From Porticoccus sp041395745 (GTDB taxonomy: Bacteria > Pseudomonadota > Gammaproteobacteria > Pseudomonadales > Porticoccaceae): DNA of 64,000 nucleotides. The notes under the pieces were generated by a model that saw only the letters and a list, made by a program, of their open reading frames with translations, was not told the DNA's origin and did not search any database. Within the stretch, counting starts at the first letter, position 1; the number at the start of each line of letters is the position of its first letter. The position numbers and the translations under genes were made by a program. Positions 51,254 to 60,320 of the stretch are shown in pieces. The stretch is from positions 186,001 to 250,000 of the forward strand of contig JAWKZV010000004.1 in assembly GCA_041395745.1 (NCBI GenBank), written 5' to 3'.

Positions 51254-51840
51254 CAGATTCCCGGCACCAGCCCCGGCGGCAACAGCATGCTTTTGGCGAT
51301 GCCGTTGAGAAAAATCTGCAACATGTTAATGACCAGGAACATGAAGATCGGCGACAGGTCGAGGCCGCCCAGCGGTGGAATAATCCGCTGGAAAGGCGAC
51401 ATGGCCGGGCGGATCAGCTGGTTGAGCAGAATCAGTGCCGGGTGCTGGCTCTGGGGTGCCACCCAGCTGACGATGATGATGATCAGCAGGCCGTAGAGGT
51501 ACAGGTTCAGCACCAGGGAGATGGCCCCCAGCGCTCCCCAGGCGATCGCGTAGAACAGGTTGACCAGGCTGAATCCGTTGACCAGGGCGGTAACTTCAAT
51601 CACCAGCAACTGAACGAGCAGAGCCAATACCAGGCTGGCCATGTCGAAACTGCGATAGGTGGGAAACACTTTGCGCAGCGGTTTGCTGGGCAGGTGTGTG
51701 GCCTTGATCAGAAACTGGGAAATGGGGTTATAAAAATCAGCCCTGACCAGTTGCAGCAGGAAGCGCAGTATCACCACGGCCAGGTAGAAACTGCCGAGCG
51801 ACTGAATTAGTAATGTGCCGGCCTGGGAGAATGTGCTCAT
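51253..51840 (-). CDS. YggT family membrane protein
   Basis: 195 aa, four to five TM helices in two repeats (FLLQLVRADFYNPISQFLIKATH and WVAPQSQHPALILLNQLIRPAMSPF), the classic YggT duplicated unit; the PAMSPFQRIIPPLGGLDLSPI segment is the signature. Plant relatives assemble cytochromes, and bacterial ones have been linked to osmotic stress and cell division; the role here is unclear. Follows proC by 17 bases. Confidence 0.93.
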   Translation of the reverse strand: MSTFSQAGTLLIQSLGSFYLAVVILRFLLQLVRADFYNPISQFLIKATHLPSKPLRKVFPTYRSFDMASLVLALLVQLLVIEVTALVNGFSLVNLFYAIAWGALGAISLVLNLYLYGLLIIIIVSWVAPQSQHPALILLNQLIRPAMSPFQRIIPPLGGLDLSPIFMFLVINMLQIFLNGIAKSMLLPPGLVPGI

Positions 51841-51857
51841 GTTGATTCCTCCTGTAC

Positions 51858-52679
51858 TCAGTTGGCCAGCTCGGCGGCCATTTCCCTGGCGCGTTCAGCT
51901 GCGCCGTTCATGGCTTTGCGGAAAAGGGCTTCAAGATCGCCCTGTTGAAAGGTTTCAATGGCGCGCTGGGTGGTGCCTCCGGGCGAGGTTACCCGGCGAC
52001 GCAGTTCCGCAGCATCCACATCGCTGGCCATGGCCATTTTTGCCGCCCCTAGTGCGGTTTGCAAGGTGAGTTGTCTGGCAACGTCCGGGGTGAGCCCGAG
52101 TTCTGTACCCACTTTCTCCATGATTTCCATGACTAGGAAATAGTATGCGGGCCCACTGCCAGACAGCGCGGTGACCGCGTCGATATCGGCCTCCCCTTCC
52201 AGCCAGCAGGAAATCCCGACCGCATCAAGAATTTCGCTCGCCAACTGTTTCTGCTGCGAACTTACCTGTCCATTGGCAAACAGACCGGCGGCGCCGGTTT
52301 CTACCAGCGCAGGGGTATTGGGCATGCAGCGCACAATGGGGAGGTCGCCGCCGAGCCAGTCTGCCAGAGCATCCATGGTGATCCCCGCGGCAATGGAAAT
52401 AATCAGGGGGCGGTGAGTGAGCGCTGTCGAGAGATCGCTAGCGACCTGTTTCATCACTTGAGGCTTCACTGCCAGTATGACCACTTCCGCCTGTTCACAG
52501 GCGCTGGCGTTGTCATCACTGGTGCGAATGCCAAAATTTGCTGCCAGACGGCTGCGGCTGGCTTCCACGGGGTCGGTGGCAGTGATGGCATCGGCGGGAT
52601 AGCCTTTTTCCACCAGGCCGCCGATCAGGCTGGTGGCCATGTTGCCGCCACCGATAAAGGTCAGGTTGGGTTTGCTCAC
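51858..52679 (-). CDS. proC: Pyrroline-5-carboxylate reductase
   Basis: Last step of proline synthesis. 273 aa. Rossmann motif FIGGGNMA at residues 8-15, ILAVKPQVM, GSGPAYYFLVMEIMEKVGTELGL with the decamer-forming helices, and SPGGTTQRAIETFQQGDLE near the C terminus, all standard. Cytoplasmic. The yggS-proC-yggT series is common. Starts 35 bases after the yggS stop. Confidence 0.96.
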   Translation of the reverse strand: MSKPNLTFIGGGNMATSLIGGLVEKGYPADAITATDPVEASRSRLAANFGIRTSDDNASACEQAEVVILAVKPQVMKQVASDLSTALTHRPLIISIAAGITMDALADWLGGDLPIVRCMPNTPALVETGAAGLFANGQVSSQQKQLASEILDAVGISCWLEGEADIDAVTALSGSGPAYYFLVMEIMEKVGTELGLTPDVARQLTLQTALGAAKMAMASDVDAAELRRRVTSPGGTTQRAIETFQQGDLEALFRKAMNGAAERAREMAAELAN

Positions 52680-52714
52680 AGTAAGTCCTTGATGATGGTC
52701 CTGCTTATTCTCTG

Positions 52715-53416
52715 TCAGGGGTGTGTCTGTCTGGCGCCGAAAATGGCGGTGCCTATCCGTACAATGGTTGCGCCTTCCTGAATGGCTGACTCGAGATCAT
52801 TGGTCATGCCCATGGAGAGTGTATCCAATGTCGGCAGGTGAGTGGAGTCTTGTAGTTGTCGCAGCAGTGAGGCCAGTGTTGAAAAGGCGTGGCGCTGTTC
52901 TGCGGGGTCGTCGCTACTGCGGGGGATACACATCAGCCCCCTCAGGGTCAGATTGGGAAGGGAAATGATGGCTCTGGCCAGCGCCTCGACCTCCAGCGGG
53001 GTCACGCCGGACTTGCTGTCTTCATCGTCAATGTTGACCTGAATACAGATGTTGAGTGGTTGGCAATGCTCTGGGCGCTGGGCACTCAGTCGCTCCGCGA
53101 TGCGTTGGCGATCAATACTGTGAACCCAGTCAAACTGCTCGGCGACTTTTCGTGTTTTATTTGCCTGAATCGGGCCGATGAAATGCCAGTGGATGTCGCC
53201 GAGATCTGCCAGTGCCGTCTGCTTGTCCAGGGCTTCCTGCAGGTAATTTTCACCGAAATGCCTTTGGCCCAACTGGAAGCACTCCCGCAGTGCTGATGCC
53301 GGTTGCCCTTTGCTCACGGCGAGTAGTTGGATCTCTTCGGGATGTCGGCCGGCCTTGTCCGCGGCGGTGTGAATCTGTCGGTAAACATGGTGGAGATTGT
53401 CGGCTATAGTAGGCAT
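52715..53416 (-). CDS. PLP homeostasis protein YggS/PROSC
   Basis: 233 aa from ATG 53416, giving MPTIADNLHHVYRQIHTAADKAGR (typical start; a GTG 18 bases upstream is the alternative and neither has a clear ribosome site). PLP-binding Lys in LLAVSKGQPAS, then GENYLQEALDK, WHFIGPIQANKTR and the LSMGMTNDLESAI phosphate site. Non-catalytic PLP carrier. Start divergent from pilT, as in Pseudomonas. Confidence 0.95.
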   Translation of the reverse strand: MPTIADNLHHVYRQIHTAADKAGRHPEEIQLLAVSKGQPASALRECFQLGQRHFGENYLQEALDKQTALADLGDIHWHFIGPIQANKTRKVAEQFDWVHSIDRQRIAERLSAQRPEHCQPLNICIQVNIDDEDSKSGVTPLEVEALARAIISLPNLTLRGLMCIPRSSDDPAEQRHAFSTLASLLRQLQDSTHLPTLDTLSMGMTNDLESAIQEGATIVRIGTAIFGARQTHP

Positions 53417-53486
53417 ATACTTGCTAAAGGCCACCCTGCGGCTCCGGGGAGAGCGCTAGGTTAACCCAGAATAACAGGAATAACTC

Positions 53487-54521
53487 ATGGATATTACGGA
53501 ACTGCTTGCCTTCAGTGTCAAACAGGGCTCATCGGATTTGCACCTGTCCGCCGGTCTGCCGCCGATGATCAGGATTGACGGCGATATGCGGCGAGTTAAC
53601 CTGCCGCCCATGGAACACAAGGAAGTTCACCAGCTCGTTTACGACATCATGAACGACAAGCAGCGCCGCGACTATGAGGAATTCCTGGAGACGGATTTCT
53701 CTTTTGAGGTGCCAGGTGTGGCCCGCTTCCGGGTCAACGCCTTCAACCAGAACCGCGGCGCGGCGGCTGTGTTCCGAACCATTCCCTCGCGGGTGCTGAC
53801 CCTGGAGGATCTCGGCTTTGGCCAGGTCTTCCGCAATCTGTCCATGCTGCCGCGCGGGCTGGTGCTGGTCACGGGACCCACGGGTTCAGGGAAATCCACC
53901 TCGCTGGCGGCGATGGTGGACTATGTAAACGAGAACCGCTACCAGCATATTCTCACCATCGAGGACCCGATCGAATTTGTACACGAGAGCAAGAAGTGCC
54001 TGGTGAACCAGCGGGAGGTGCACCGGGATACCCATGGTTTCAGTGAAGCGTTGCGCTCTGCCTTGCGTGAAGACCCGGACATCATCCTGGTAGGTGAGAT
54101 GCGTGACCTGGAAACCATTCGGTTGGCACTGACCGCTGCGGAAACCGGCCACCTGGTATTTGGCACTTTGCACACCACTTCGGCGGCAAAAACCATTGAC
54201 CGGATTGTGGATGTGTTCCCGGCAGCGGAGAAGTCCATGGTGCGGGCAATGTTGTCGGAATCACTGCAGGCAGTGATTTCACAGACACTAATGAAGAAGA
54301 TCGGTGGTGGCCGTATCGCTGCCCACGAGATCATGATTGGCACCCCGGCGATTCGGAACCTGATCCGTGAAGAGAAGATCGCACAAATGTATTCCGCGAT
54401 TCAGACCGGTGCAGCCCACGGCATGCAGACCATGGACCAGAACCTGCACCGCTTGGTGGGCCAGAACGTCATTACCCGCGAGGCGGCCAAAGAGAAAGCC
54501 AAAATCCCGGATGACTTCTGA
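53487..54521 (+). CDS. pilT: Type IV pilus retraction ATPase PilT
   Basis: 344 aa, identical in length to P. aeruginosa PilT. Walker A GPTGSGKS near residue 131, Asp box EDPIEFVHE, Walker B EMRDLET-like region (IILVGEMRDLETIRLALTAAETGH), His box HTTSAAKTIDRIVD, and the C-terminal AIRNLIREEKIAQM. Hexameric motor that disassembles the pilus, driving twitching. AGGA precedes the ATG. pilU follows after 76 bases. Confidence 0.97.
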   Translation: MDITELLAFSVKQGSSDLHLSAGLPPMIRIDGDMRRVNLPPMEHKEVHQLVYDIMNDKQRRDYEEFLETDFSFEVPGVARFRVNAFNQNRGAAAVFRTIPSRVLTLEDLGFGQVFRNLSMLPRGLVLVTGPTGSGKSTSLAAMVDYVNENRYQHILTIEDPIEFVHESKKCLVNQREVHRDTHGFSEALRSALREDPDIILVGEMRDLETIRLALTAAETGHLVFGTLHTTSAAKTIDRIVDVFPAAEKSMVRAMLSESLQAVISQTLMKKIGGGRIAAHEIMIGTPAIRNLIREEKIAQMYSAIQTGAAHGMQTMDQNLHRLVGQNVITREAAKEKAKIPDDF

Positions 54522-54597
54522 TCCGGTGGTTGAGTCGCCGGAGATGTCGACAGTGTAACCGTGCGTTGAAATAAGGACAGCTTGAGTTTAGGAGACC

Positions 54598-55743
54598 GTG
54601 ATGGATTTTGATGTACTGCTGAAACTGGTGGTGGAGAAACAAGCCTCCGACCTGTTTATCACCGCAGGGGTTGCACCCAGTATCAAGGTGAACGGGGTGA
54701 TCGTGCCGGTGGGCAAGACGCCGCTGTCGGCGGAAAAGGCCTGCCAGGTAGTCGAGAGCATCATGGATGAGAAACAGCGCAAGGAGTTCCGCGACAAGAA
54801 GGAACTCAACTTCGCCATTGGTCGAGCCGGTGTGGGGCGTTTCCGCGTCAGTGCCTTTTACCAGCGCAATGAGCCGGGTATGGTGTTGCGTCGTATTGAA
54901 ACGATCATTCCCACAGTGGAAGAGCTGCTGCTGCCGCCGACGCTCAACGAGCTGGTGATGACAAAACGCGGCATTATCATCTTTGTGGGTGCTACCGGTA
55001 CTGGTAAGTCCACCTCGCTGGCGGCGATGATTGGCCACCGCAACCGCAACAGCAAGGGTCATATCATTTCCGTGGAGGACCCGATCGAATTCATTCATCG
55101 TCACGCCGGTTGTATCATTACCCAGCGTGAGGTGGGGATAGATACCGAATCGTTCGAAATCGCCCTGCGCAACACGTTGCGGCAGGCCCCGGACGTGATC
55201 CTGATCGGTGAGATCCGTACCCCGGAAACCATGGAGCACGCGATCACCTTTGCAGAAACCGGCCACCTGGTACTGGCGACGTTGCACGCCAACAACGCCA
55301 ACCAGGCCCTTGACCGCATCCAGCACTTTTTCCCCGCTGAGCGTCACGGGCAGCTATGGATGGATCTTTCGCTCAATCTCAAGGCGATGATTGCCCAGCA
55401 GTTGATCCCGTTGGCGGATGGCAGCGGTCGCCGTGCTGCTATCGAAATTCTCATCAATACTCCACTGGCCGGTGACCTGATCCGTAAGGGTGAGGTTCAC
55501 AAATTGAAAGAACTGATGGCGCGCTCAACTGAGCATGGTATGCAAACCTTCGATCAGGCTCTCTACAAGCTCTACGAGGAAGGCCTGATCACTTATGAAG
55601 ACGCGATGATCCATGCGGATTCGAAGAACGATCTGCGCCTGTTGATCAAATTGCAGTCGGAAATCAATCCCGATCACTTATCGCAAGTGGCGAATGAATT
55701 GGAGGTGGAAGAGGACAGGGATTACCGTATCAATCGCTTCTAG
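54598..55743 (+). CDS. pilU: Type IV pilus retraction ATPase PilU (PilT paralogue)
   Basis: 381 aa, PilU-length (382 in P. aeruginosa). Walker A GATGTGKST near residue 136, EDPIEFIHRHAGCI, EIRTPETMEHAITFAETGH and HANNANQALDRIQHFFP. PilU adds force to PilT in retraction and cannot act alone, by family knowledge. The start MDFDVLLKLVVEKQASDLFI is standard. A hairpin follows the stop. Confidence 0.97.
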   Translation: MMDFDVLLKLVVEKQASDLFITAGVAPSIKVNGVIVPVGKTPLSAEKACQVVESIMDEKQRKEFRDKKELNFAIGRAGVGRFRVSAFYQRNEPGMVLRRIETIIPTVEELLLPPTLNELVMTKRGIIIFVGATGTGKSTSLAAMIGHRNRNSKGHIISVEDPIEFIHRHAGCIITQREVGIDTESFEIALRNTLRQAPDVILIGEIRTPETMEHAITFAETGHLVLATLHANNANQALDRIQHFFPAERHGQLWMDLSLNLKAMIAQQLIPLADGSGRRAAIEILINTPLAGDLIRKGEVHKLKELMARSTEHGMQTFDQALYKLYEEGLITYEDAMIHADSKNDLRLLIKLQSEINPDHLSQVANELEVEEDRDYRINRF

Positions 55744-55756
55744 GTCAGCGATGAAA

Positions 55757-56221
55757 TTAGGGCGCCTTTGTGGCGCCCGGGTCGGAAAACCAGGTTTCCA
55801 GAATAATTACCGCTGCTAAATCGTCCACCGGTTGCTGGCGATAGTTACCAGAATGCCTGCCTTGCGCGAATCGCTCTCCCTTGGCGGCAAAGGTGCTTAG
55901 CCGTTCGTCCACCATTCCCACCGGAAGACCGAAGCGGCCGTGCAGGCGACGGGCGAACCTCCGGGTCCGTTGGCAAAACTCGCTTTCGCTGCCATCCATG
56001 TTGAGTGGCAGACCCACCAGCAATTGATCCGGACGCCATTCCGACAACAATTTTTCTATCTGTAGCCAGTCGGGAATACCGTCCCGGGCCTTGAGTACTG
56101 TCAACGGGTTGGCTGTGTGGGTCAGTGTCTGTCCGATGGCCACGCCTATCTGGCCGCGGCCAAAATCGAAGGCGAGCAGGGATCGAATGGGTTTCGCGGT
56201 ATTGTCAGGCGTGTCCGGCAT
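55757..56221 (-). CDS. ruvX: RuvX/YqgF Holliday-junction resolvase-like nuclease
   Basis: 154 aa (usual about 140-150). RNase H fold: LLAFDFGRGQIGVAIGQT has the first catalytic Asp and Gly-rich strand, VGLPLNMDGSESE the next, and VDERLSTFAA the Glu region; VDDLAAVIILETW ends the family. In E. coli it takes part in 16S rRNA 5'-end maturation. Its start overlaps the yqgE stop by 17 bases, so the two are coupled. Confidence 0.93.
   Translation of the reverse strand: MPDTPDNTAKPIRSLLAFDFGRGQIGVAIGQTLTHTANPLTVLKARDGIPDWLQIEKLLSEWRPDQLLVGLPLNMDGSESEFCQRTRRFARRLHGRFGLPVGMVDERLSTFAAKGERFAQGRHSGNYRQQPVDDLAAVIILETWFSDPGATKAP
55760..55778. other. Hairpin after pilU, within the ruvX 3' end
   Basis: A perfect 7-bp stem GGGCGCC/GGCGCCC around TTTGT lies 17 bases after the pilU stop. 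No T tract on the plus side, so any terminator role is weak; it may block exonucleases. Confidence 0.4.
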
Positions 56222-56786
56222 TGCTGCTAAGCAGGCTCAGGTCAATGCCGATTTTGGCCGCGGCCGCTTGGGCACGCTGTTCACAGGGCACATTGAAGAT
56301 GATGTTGGCGTCCGCCGGGACCGTGAGCCAGGAATTGTTTGCCAGTTCATCTTCCAATTGTCCCGGTCCCCAGCCGGCGTAGCCGAGAGTCACCAGTACA
56401 TCGCTTGGCCCCTGCTCTACCGCGATATCAGAGATGATGTCTCGGGACGAGGTAAGACTGATATCGCCGGAAATCGGCAGTGTGGCTTCCCACTCCTGTT
56501 CGCTTGGTCGATGTAGTACGAAGCCGCGGTCGATCTGTACCGGTCCGCCAGACATCAATGGTTTGTCGCCCATCATTGGCGAATAGTTGAGATGGAACTG
56601 TTCGAAAATCTGGCTGAGGGGGATTTCCAGGGGATTATTGATGATCAGCCCCATGGCACCATCACGGCTATGATCGCAGATATAGATTACGGAGTGGGAA
56701 AAGTTGGGGTCGAGCAGGCCTGGCATCGCCACCAGGAAGTGGTCAATCAGGCTTTGGAATTCGTGATCGTCGATTTGGCCGTCCAT
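56205..56786 (-). CDS. yqgE: UPF0301 family protein YqgE/AlgH
   Basis: 193 aa from ATG 56786 (GAGG 3-4 bases upstream). Family motifs HFLVAMPGLLDPNFSHSVIYICDHSRDGAMGLIINNPLE, GGPVQIDRGFVLH and LGYAGWGPGQLEDELANNSWL are complete. Called AlgH in P. aeruginosa, where it affects alginate control; the biochemical role is unknown. Overlaps ruvX. Confidence 0.93.
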   Translation of the reverse strand: MDGQIDDHEFQSLIDHFLVAMPGLLDPNFSHSVIYICDHSRDGAMGLIINNPLEIPLSQIFEQFHLNYSPMMGDKPLMSGGPVQIDRGFVLHRPSEQEWEATLPISGDISLTSSRDIISDIAVEQGPSDVLVTLGYAGWGPGQLEDELANNSWLTVPADANIIFNVPCEQRAQAAAAKIGIDLSLLSSNAGHA

Positions 56787-56846
56787 ATGCCTCAGTATGA
56801 GCACGGCGGCGTGGAAAACAAGTAGTATGATAGGGTTGTCGACAAA

Positions 56847-57722
56847 TTAATTGGCGGTATTGAGATGGTGGCCCCGCTCAAAACGCCAGGTGCGGATAAT
56901 CTCCAGCTTGTCCCAGTCGCTCATTTCCGGGGGAAATGGTGCAAAAGGAGAGGCCAACCGAACTGTCCGCACTGCGGCTTGGTCCAGTACTCGCTGGCCG
57001 GAGCTAAGCAGAATTTCGATATTGTCCACCGTGCCGTCACTCAGCAGGGTGACGGCCATGCGCAGATCGCCGTAGATCGCCTTGCGGCGTGCCTCTTCGG
57101 GATAGTTCCTATTGCCGACGATTTCGATCCGGTCGATCCAGTACTGAAGATAGGCGGCGTGATCCGCTGCCATGGTGCTTGCAGAGGTGATTCGTAGCAC
57201 TCTGGGCAGTTTGCTGTACTGGCGCTGCTGTTCATCCAGCTTGGCCTTGAGGCTGGCAAATTCCAGCTGGGCAGCGGGAGGCAGAGGCGGTGCAATGCTG
57301 GCGTCGACGGTTTCCCTGATTTGTTTGTCAGTGGCTGTGTCGACGCTGTCAGCGATGGTGCTGATTACGGGAGTGGCGCCCAAAGTAGCCTGTTGTTGCA
57401 CTTGAGCAGGCTGGGAGCCCACTTTCTGGATGCGGCTGTCGAGCATTTCCGGCGGGCGGTCAGTGGTCAGTTCCTGCAATTCGCGCTGGTCACCACTGCC
57501 CTGTTGGTTGTGCTGGGCAAGGAAATCAGCCTGTTCGGGTTTTTCGTCAACGCGATGTTGGGCCAGGGTGACTTCCAGTGTGGGGGCGGGGGAATACTGC
57601 TGGTAGAGCTTGAATCCAATGCCGAAAATCAGCAGGGCGTGAATGGCAATGGCCAGGAACAGGGAAAAGCCCAGGCGATCGGGTTCATCCTGGGTTCGGG
57701 TCTGTTCAAAGCTAATTGCCAT
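56847..57722 (-). CDS. tonB3: TonB3-type protein linked to type IV pili
   Basis: 291 aa. One TM about 19-38 (FSLFLAIAIHALLIFGIGF, with the conserved His), long Gln-rich linker to about 165 and a C-terminal TonB domain (NYPEEARRKAIYGDLRMAVTLLSDGTVDNIEILLSSGQRVLDQAAVRTVR). In P. aeruginosa the syntenic TonB3 beside gshB and pilG is needed for twitching and pilus assembly. No exb genes are adjacent. Its start overlaps the gshB stop by 1 base (TGATG). Distinct from the iron-cluster TonB in linker and C terminus. Confidence 0.88.
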   Translation of the reverse strand: MAISFEQTRTQDEPDRLGFSLFLAIAIHALLIFGIGFKLYQQYSPAPTLEVTLAQHRVDEKPEQADFLAQHNQQGSGDQRELQELTTDRPPEMLDSRIQKVGSQPAQVQQQATLGATPVISTIADSVDTATDKQIRETVDASIAPPLPPAAQLEFASLKAKLDEQQRQYSKLPRVLRITSASTMAADHAAYLQYWIDRIEIVGNRNYPEEARRKAIYGDLRMAVTLLSDGTVDNIEILLSSGQRVLDQAAVRTVRLASPFAPFPPEMSDWDKLEIIRTWRFERGHHLNTAN

Positions 57723-58669
57723 CAGCCCAGTCTCGCGCTGATGGCGTCCATCAGTTTGCCGCCGATATCGGTGTGCTGTTCACGGTCGATCTCCCGGGCA
57801 CAGGTGGGGCTGGTGATGTTGATTTCGGTGAGGTAATCACCGATCACATCCAGGCCGGCAAACAGAATACCCTTTTCTTTCAACACCGGACCCACCTGGT
57901 TAGCAATCCAGCGGTCACGATCGGTCAGGGGTCTCACCATGCCGGTACCGCCGGCGGCCAGGTTGCCGCGCAGTTCGCCCTTGGCGGGAATGCGGGCCAG
58001 GCAATAGGGCACTGGCTCGCCGTCCACCATCAGGATGCGTTTGTCGCCGTCGCTGATAGCGGGAATAAACTTCTGGGCCATGATGGTCCGGGTGCCATTG
58101 TGGGTGAGCGTCTCGATAATAACGTTCAGGTTGGGATCGTCGGGGCGAACCCGGAAAACCGCGGTGCCACCCATGCCGTCCAGGGGTTTGTACACCACGT
58201 CTCCGTGTTCCTCGCGGAATTTTTTCAGTCGGCTGGCATCCCGGCTCACCAGTAGCGGAGGGGAGCATTGTGGAAAATGGGTGGCAAATACTTTTTCATT
58301 ACAGTCCCGCAGGCTACCGGGTTTGTTCACCACCAGCGAGCCCCGCACCTCAGCGGCTTCAAGAATATATGTGGTGTACACATATTCACTGTCGAAAGGT
58401 GGGTCCTTGCGCATCAGCAGGACATCCAGTGATGCCAGCGGCGCCCGTCGGCTGCCGCCCAGGGTGAACCAGTCCTGCAGGTCATCACGCACTTCCAGCG
58501 GTGTCATGGTGGCAAAGGGCTCGCTGTTCTCGATGGCCAGTTGGTGCTGCTCCATATACATCAGTTGCCAGCCCCGCCGTTGGGCGGCCAGCAGCAGTGC
58601 CAGGGTGGTGTCCTTTTTCGGGTTGATCCCGGCGATCGGGTCCATCACAACCCCAAGGGTTCTCGTCAT
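57722..58669 (-). CDS. gshB: Glutathione synthetase
   Basis: 315 aa from ATG 58669 (AAAGGT 8 bases upstream; a start 18 bases further up also exists), giving MTRTLGVVMDPIAGINPKKDTTLALL (usual start). ATP-grasp elements: KPLDGMGGTAVFRV (the Gly loop) and DVIGDYLTEINITSPTCARE. Joins glutamylcysteine and glycine. Co-transcribed with tonB3 as in Pseudomonas. Product matches E. coli GshB (316 aa). Confidence 0.96.
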   Translation of the reverse strand: MTRTLGVVMDPIAGINPKKDTTLALLLAAQRRGWQLMYMEQHQLAIENSEPFATMTPLEVRDDLQDWFTLGGSRRAPLASLDVLLMRKDPPFDSEYVYTTYILEAAEVRGSLVVNKPGSLRDCNEKVFATHFPQCSPPLLVSRDASRLKKFREEHGDVVYKPLDGMGGTAVFRVRPDDPNLNVIIETLTHNGTRTIMAQKFIPAISDGDKRILMVDGEPVPYCLARIPAKGELRGNLAAGGTGMVRPLTDRDRWIANQVGPVLKEKGILFAGLDVIGDYLTEINITSPTCAREIDREQHTDIGGKLMDAISARLG

Positions 58670-58908
58670 AACTGTTACCTTTGTCACGCCACGCAGAACA
58701 GCTTGTTCATTATGATGTGGGAAATGTTGGTGGTCTTACCGGGCTAAAGGTAAGGGGAGCCGCAATACAGCGCAACCGCTTGATGCGAGAACTGCGTACA
58801 AGTTTTGGTGATGACAGACAGTCATAGATAAAACCTGGTGATTGTGTTACATAATCTCAAGCTGCCATTAGTGGCCAGAGTGAACACATAACGACGGGGC
58901 GAGCAGGA

Positions 58909-59358
58909 ATGGAAGAACAATTTAACAGCCTGAAAGTGATGGTGATTGATGACAGTAACACCATCCGTCGCACGGCAGAAACTCTGCTTAGCAAGGCGGG
59001 CTGTGAGGTCATCACTGCCATCGATGGTTTCGACTCCCTTTCCAAGATCGCAGACAACCATCCCGACATCATTTTCGTGGATATCATGATGCCCCGTCTC
59101 GACGGGTATCAGACCTGTGCTCTGATCAAGAACAACAGCCAGTTCAAGCATACTCCGGTGATCATGTTGTCCAGCAAGGATGGTCTGTTCGATAAGGCCA
59201 AGGGACGCATAGTCGGAGCAGACGATTACCTGACAAAGCCGTTTAGCAAAGCTGAACTGTTTGAGGCGCTGGAGAAATTTGCTATCAGAAACGATGGCGA
59301 GGCGGTATCTGATGTTTTCGCGAGAGAGGGAGCATATGGCGAGAATATTGATCGTTGA
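58909..59358 (+). CDS. pilG: Twitching-motility response regulator PilG
   Basis: 149 aa (about 135 in P. aeruginosa). CheY-like: acidic VIDDSNTIRRTAE near residues 13-14, phosphoacceptor Asp in IIFVDIMMPRLDGY near 58, switch Thr/Ser in MLSSKDG and Lys in YLTKPFSK. The C-terminal 20 residues run over the pilH start. First gene of the Pil-Chp operon, which passes surface signals to pili and cAMP. Confidence 0.95.
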   Translation: MEEQFNSLKVMVIDDSNTIRRTAETLLSKAGCEVITAIDGFDSLSKIADNHPDIIFVDIMMPRLDGYQTCALIKNNSQFKHTPVIMLSSKDGLFDKAKGRIVGADDYLTKPFSKAELFEALEKFAIRNDGEAVSDVFAREGAYGENIDR

Positions 59359-59698
59359 CGATTCGCCAACTGAGACGCATACCCTCACTGGCCTGTTGCA
59401 AAAAAACGGCTACGAGGTGTTATCTGCCCAGAGTGGTGAAGATGGTATGGACATGGCGTTAAGGGAGCAGCCGGATGCCATTCTCATGGATATTGTACTG
59501 CCGGGAGTCAACGGCTTTCAGACGACCAGGCAGCTGAGCAAGGCCAGTGAAACGGGGCATATCCCGGTCATTATCGTCACCACCAAGGATCAGGATACCG
59601 ATAAGGTTTGGGGAATGCGTCAGGGTGCAAAGGCTTACCTGACGAAACCAGTCAGTGAAAAAAGCCTGATCACTGTGTTGCAGGAAGTGATCGGTTGA
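59336..59698 (+). CDS. pilH: Twitching-motility response regulator PilH
   Basis: 120 aa from ATG 59336 (GGGAG 4 bases upstream), overlapping pilG by 23 bases. ILIVDDSPTETHTL, Asp in ILMDIVLPGVNGF, IIVTTKD and LTKPVSEK are the CheY-type residues. PilH acts mainly as a phosphate sink for the Chp kinase in Pseudomonas. No output domain. The overlap shows tight translation coupling. Confidence 0.95.
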   Translation: MARILIVDDSPTETHTLTGLLQKNGYEVLSAQSGEDGMDMALREQPDAILMDIVLPGVNGFQTTRQLSKASETGHIPVIIVTTKDQDTDKVWGMRQGAKAYLTKPVSEKSLITVLQEVIG

Positions 59699-59717
59699 AT
59701 CCGATAGCTGACGAGGT

Positions 59718-60257
59718 ATGAACAGCCAGCGCTCACCATTCAAAGTCCTGCTCTCTCTGTCGCAACGATACTCCGACAACGCCAGAGAGCTGCCAGCCCA
59801 GGAAGATATTGTTGCGACCCGGAAGGTGATCTGTTTTGCCCTTCTCGGGCACAATCTGGCATTACCCCTGGAAGAACTCATCGAAATCATAGAAGTGCCT
59901 CAGTTAACCCTTTTGCCCAGGGTCAAGCACTGGGTGATGGGTATGGCTAACCTGAGGGGGCGGCTATTACCGGTTATCAATCTGGCGGAATTTCTCGGAG
60001 GTAAGTTGAGTGGTTCGATCAAGGCACAACGAGTTATTGTCATCGAGATGCAGGGTGTTTTTGTCGGTCTGGCCGTAGACCGGGTGCATGGAATGCGCCA
60101 CTTCAAGGTGGATACCTTCGATCGGCGGGCGGCACTGGTGCCCGATGTGCTGGTTCCCTATGCGGAAGGCAGTTTCGTGCAACTGGACAGCCCTTGGGTG
60201 TTGCTTCGTCCGGCACAATTATTAAATGACAAGCGCTTCATGGATGTGGCGGCCTAG
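59718..60257 (+). CDS. pilI: CheW-like adaptor PilI
   Basis: 179 aa. CheW domain from about residue 35 with VICFALLGHNLALPLEELIEII, RVKHWVMGMANLRGRLLPVINLAEFLG and HGMRHFKVDTF. Links receptor PilJ to kinase ChpA. Position between pilH and pilJ is diagnostic. The N-terminal 30 residues are polar and not conserved. Confidence 0.94.
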   Translation: MNSQRSPFKVLLSLSQRYSDNARELPAQEDIVATRKVICFALLGHNLALPLEELIEIIEVPQLTLLPRVKHWVMGMANLRGRLLPVINLAEFLGGKLSGSIKAQRVIVIEMQGVFVGLAVDRVHGMRHFKVDTFDRRAALVPDVLVPYAEGSFVQLDSPWVLLRPAQLLNDKRFMDVAA

Positions 60258-60320
60258 GACCGTTGATCGAGTCGGCGTCTCTGCCGAAAAGCGTTATCAC
60301 TTGTTTGGGGTGAGATAACA

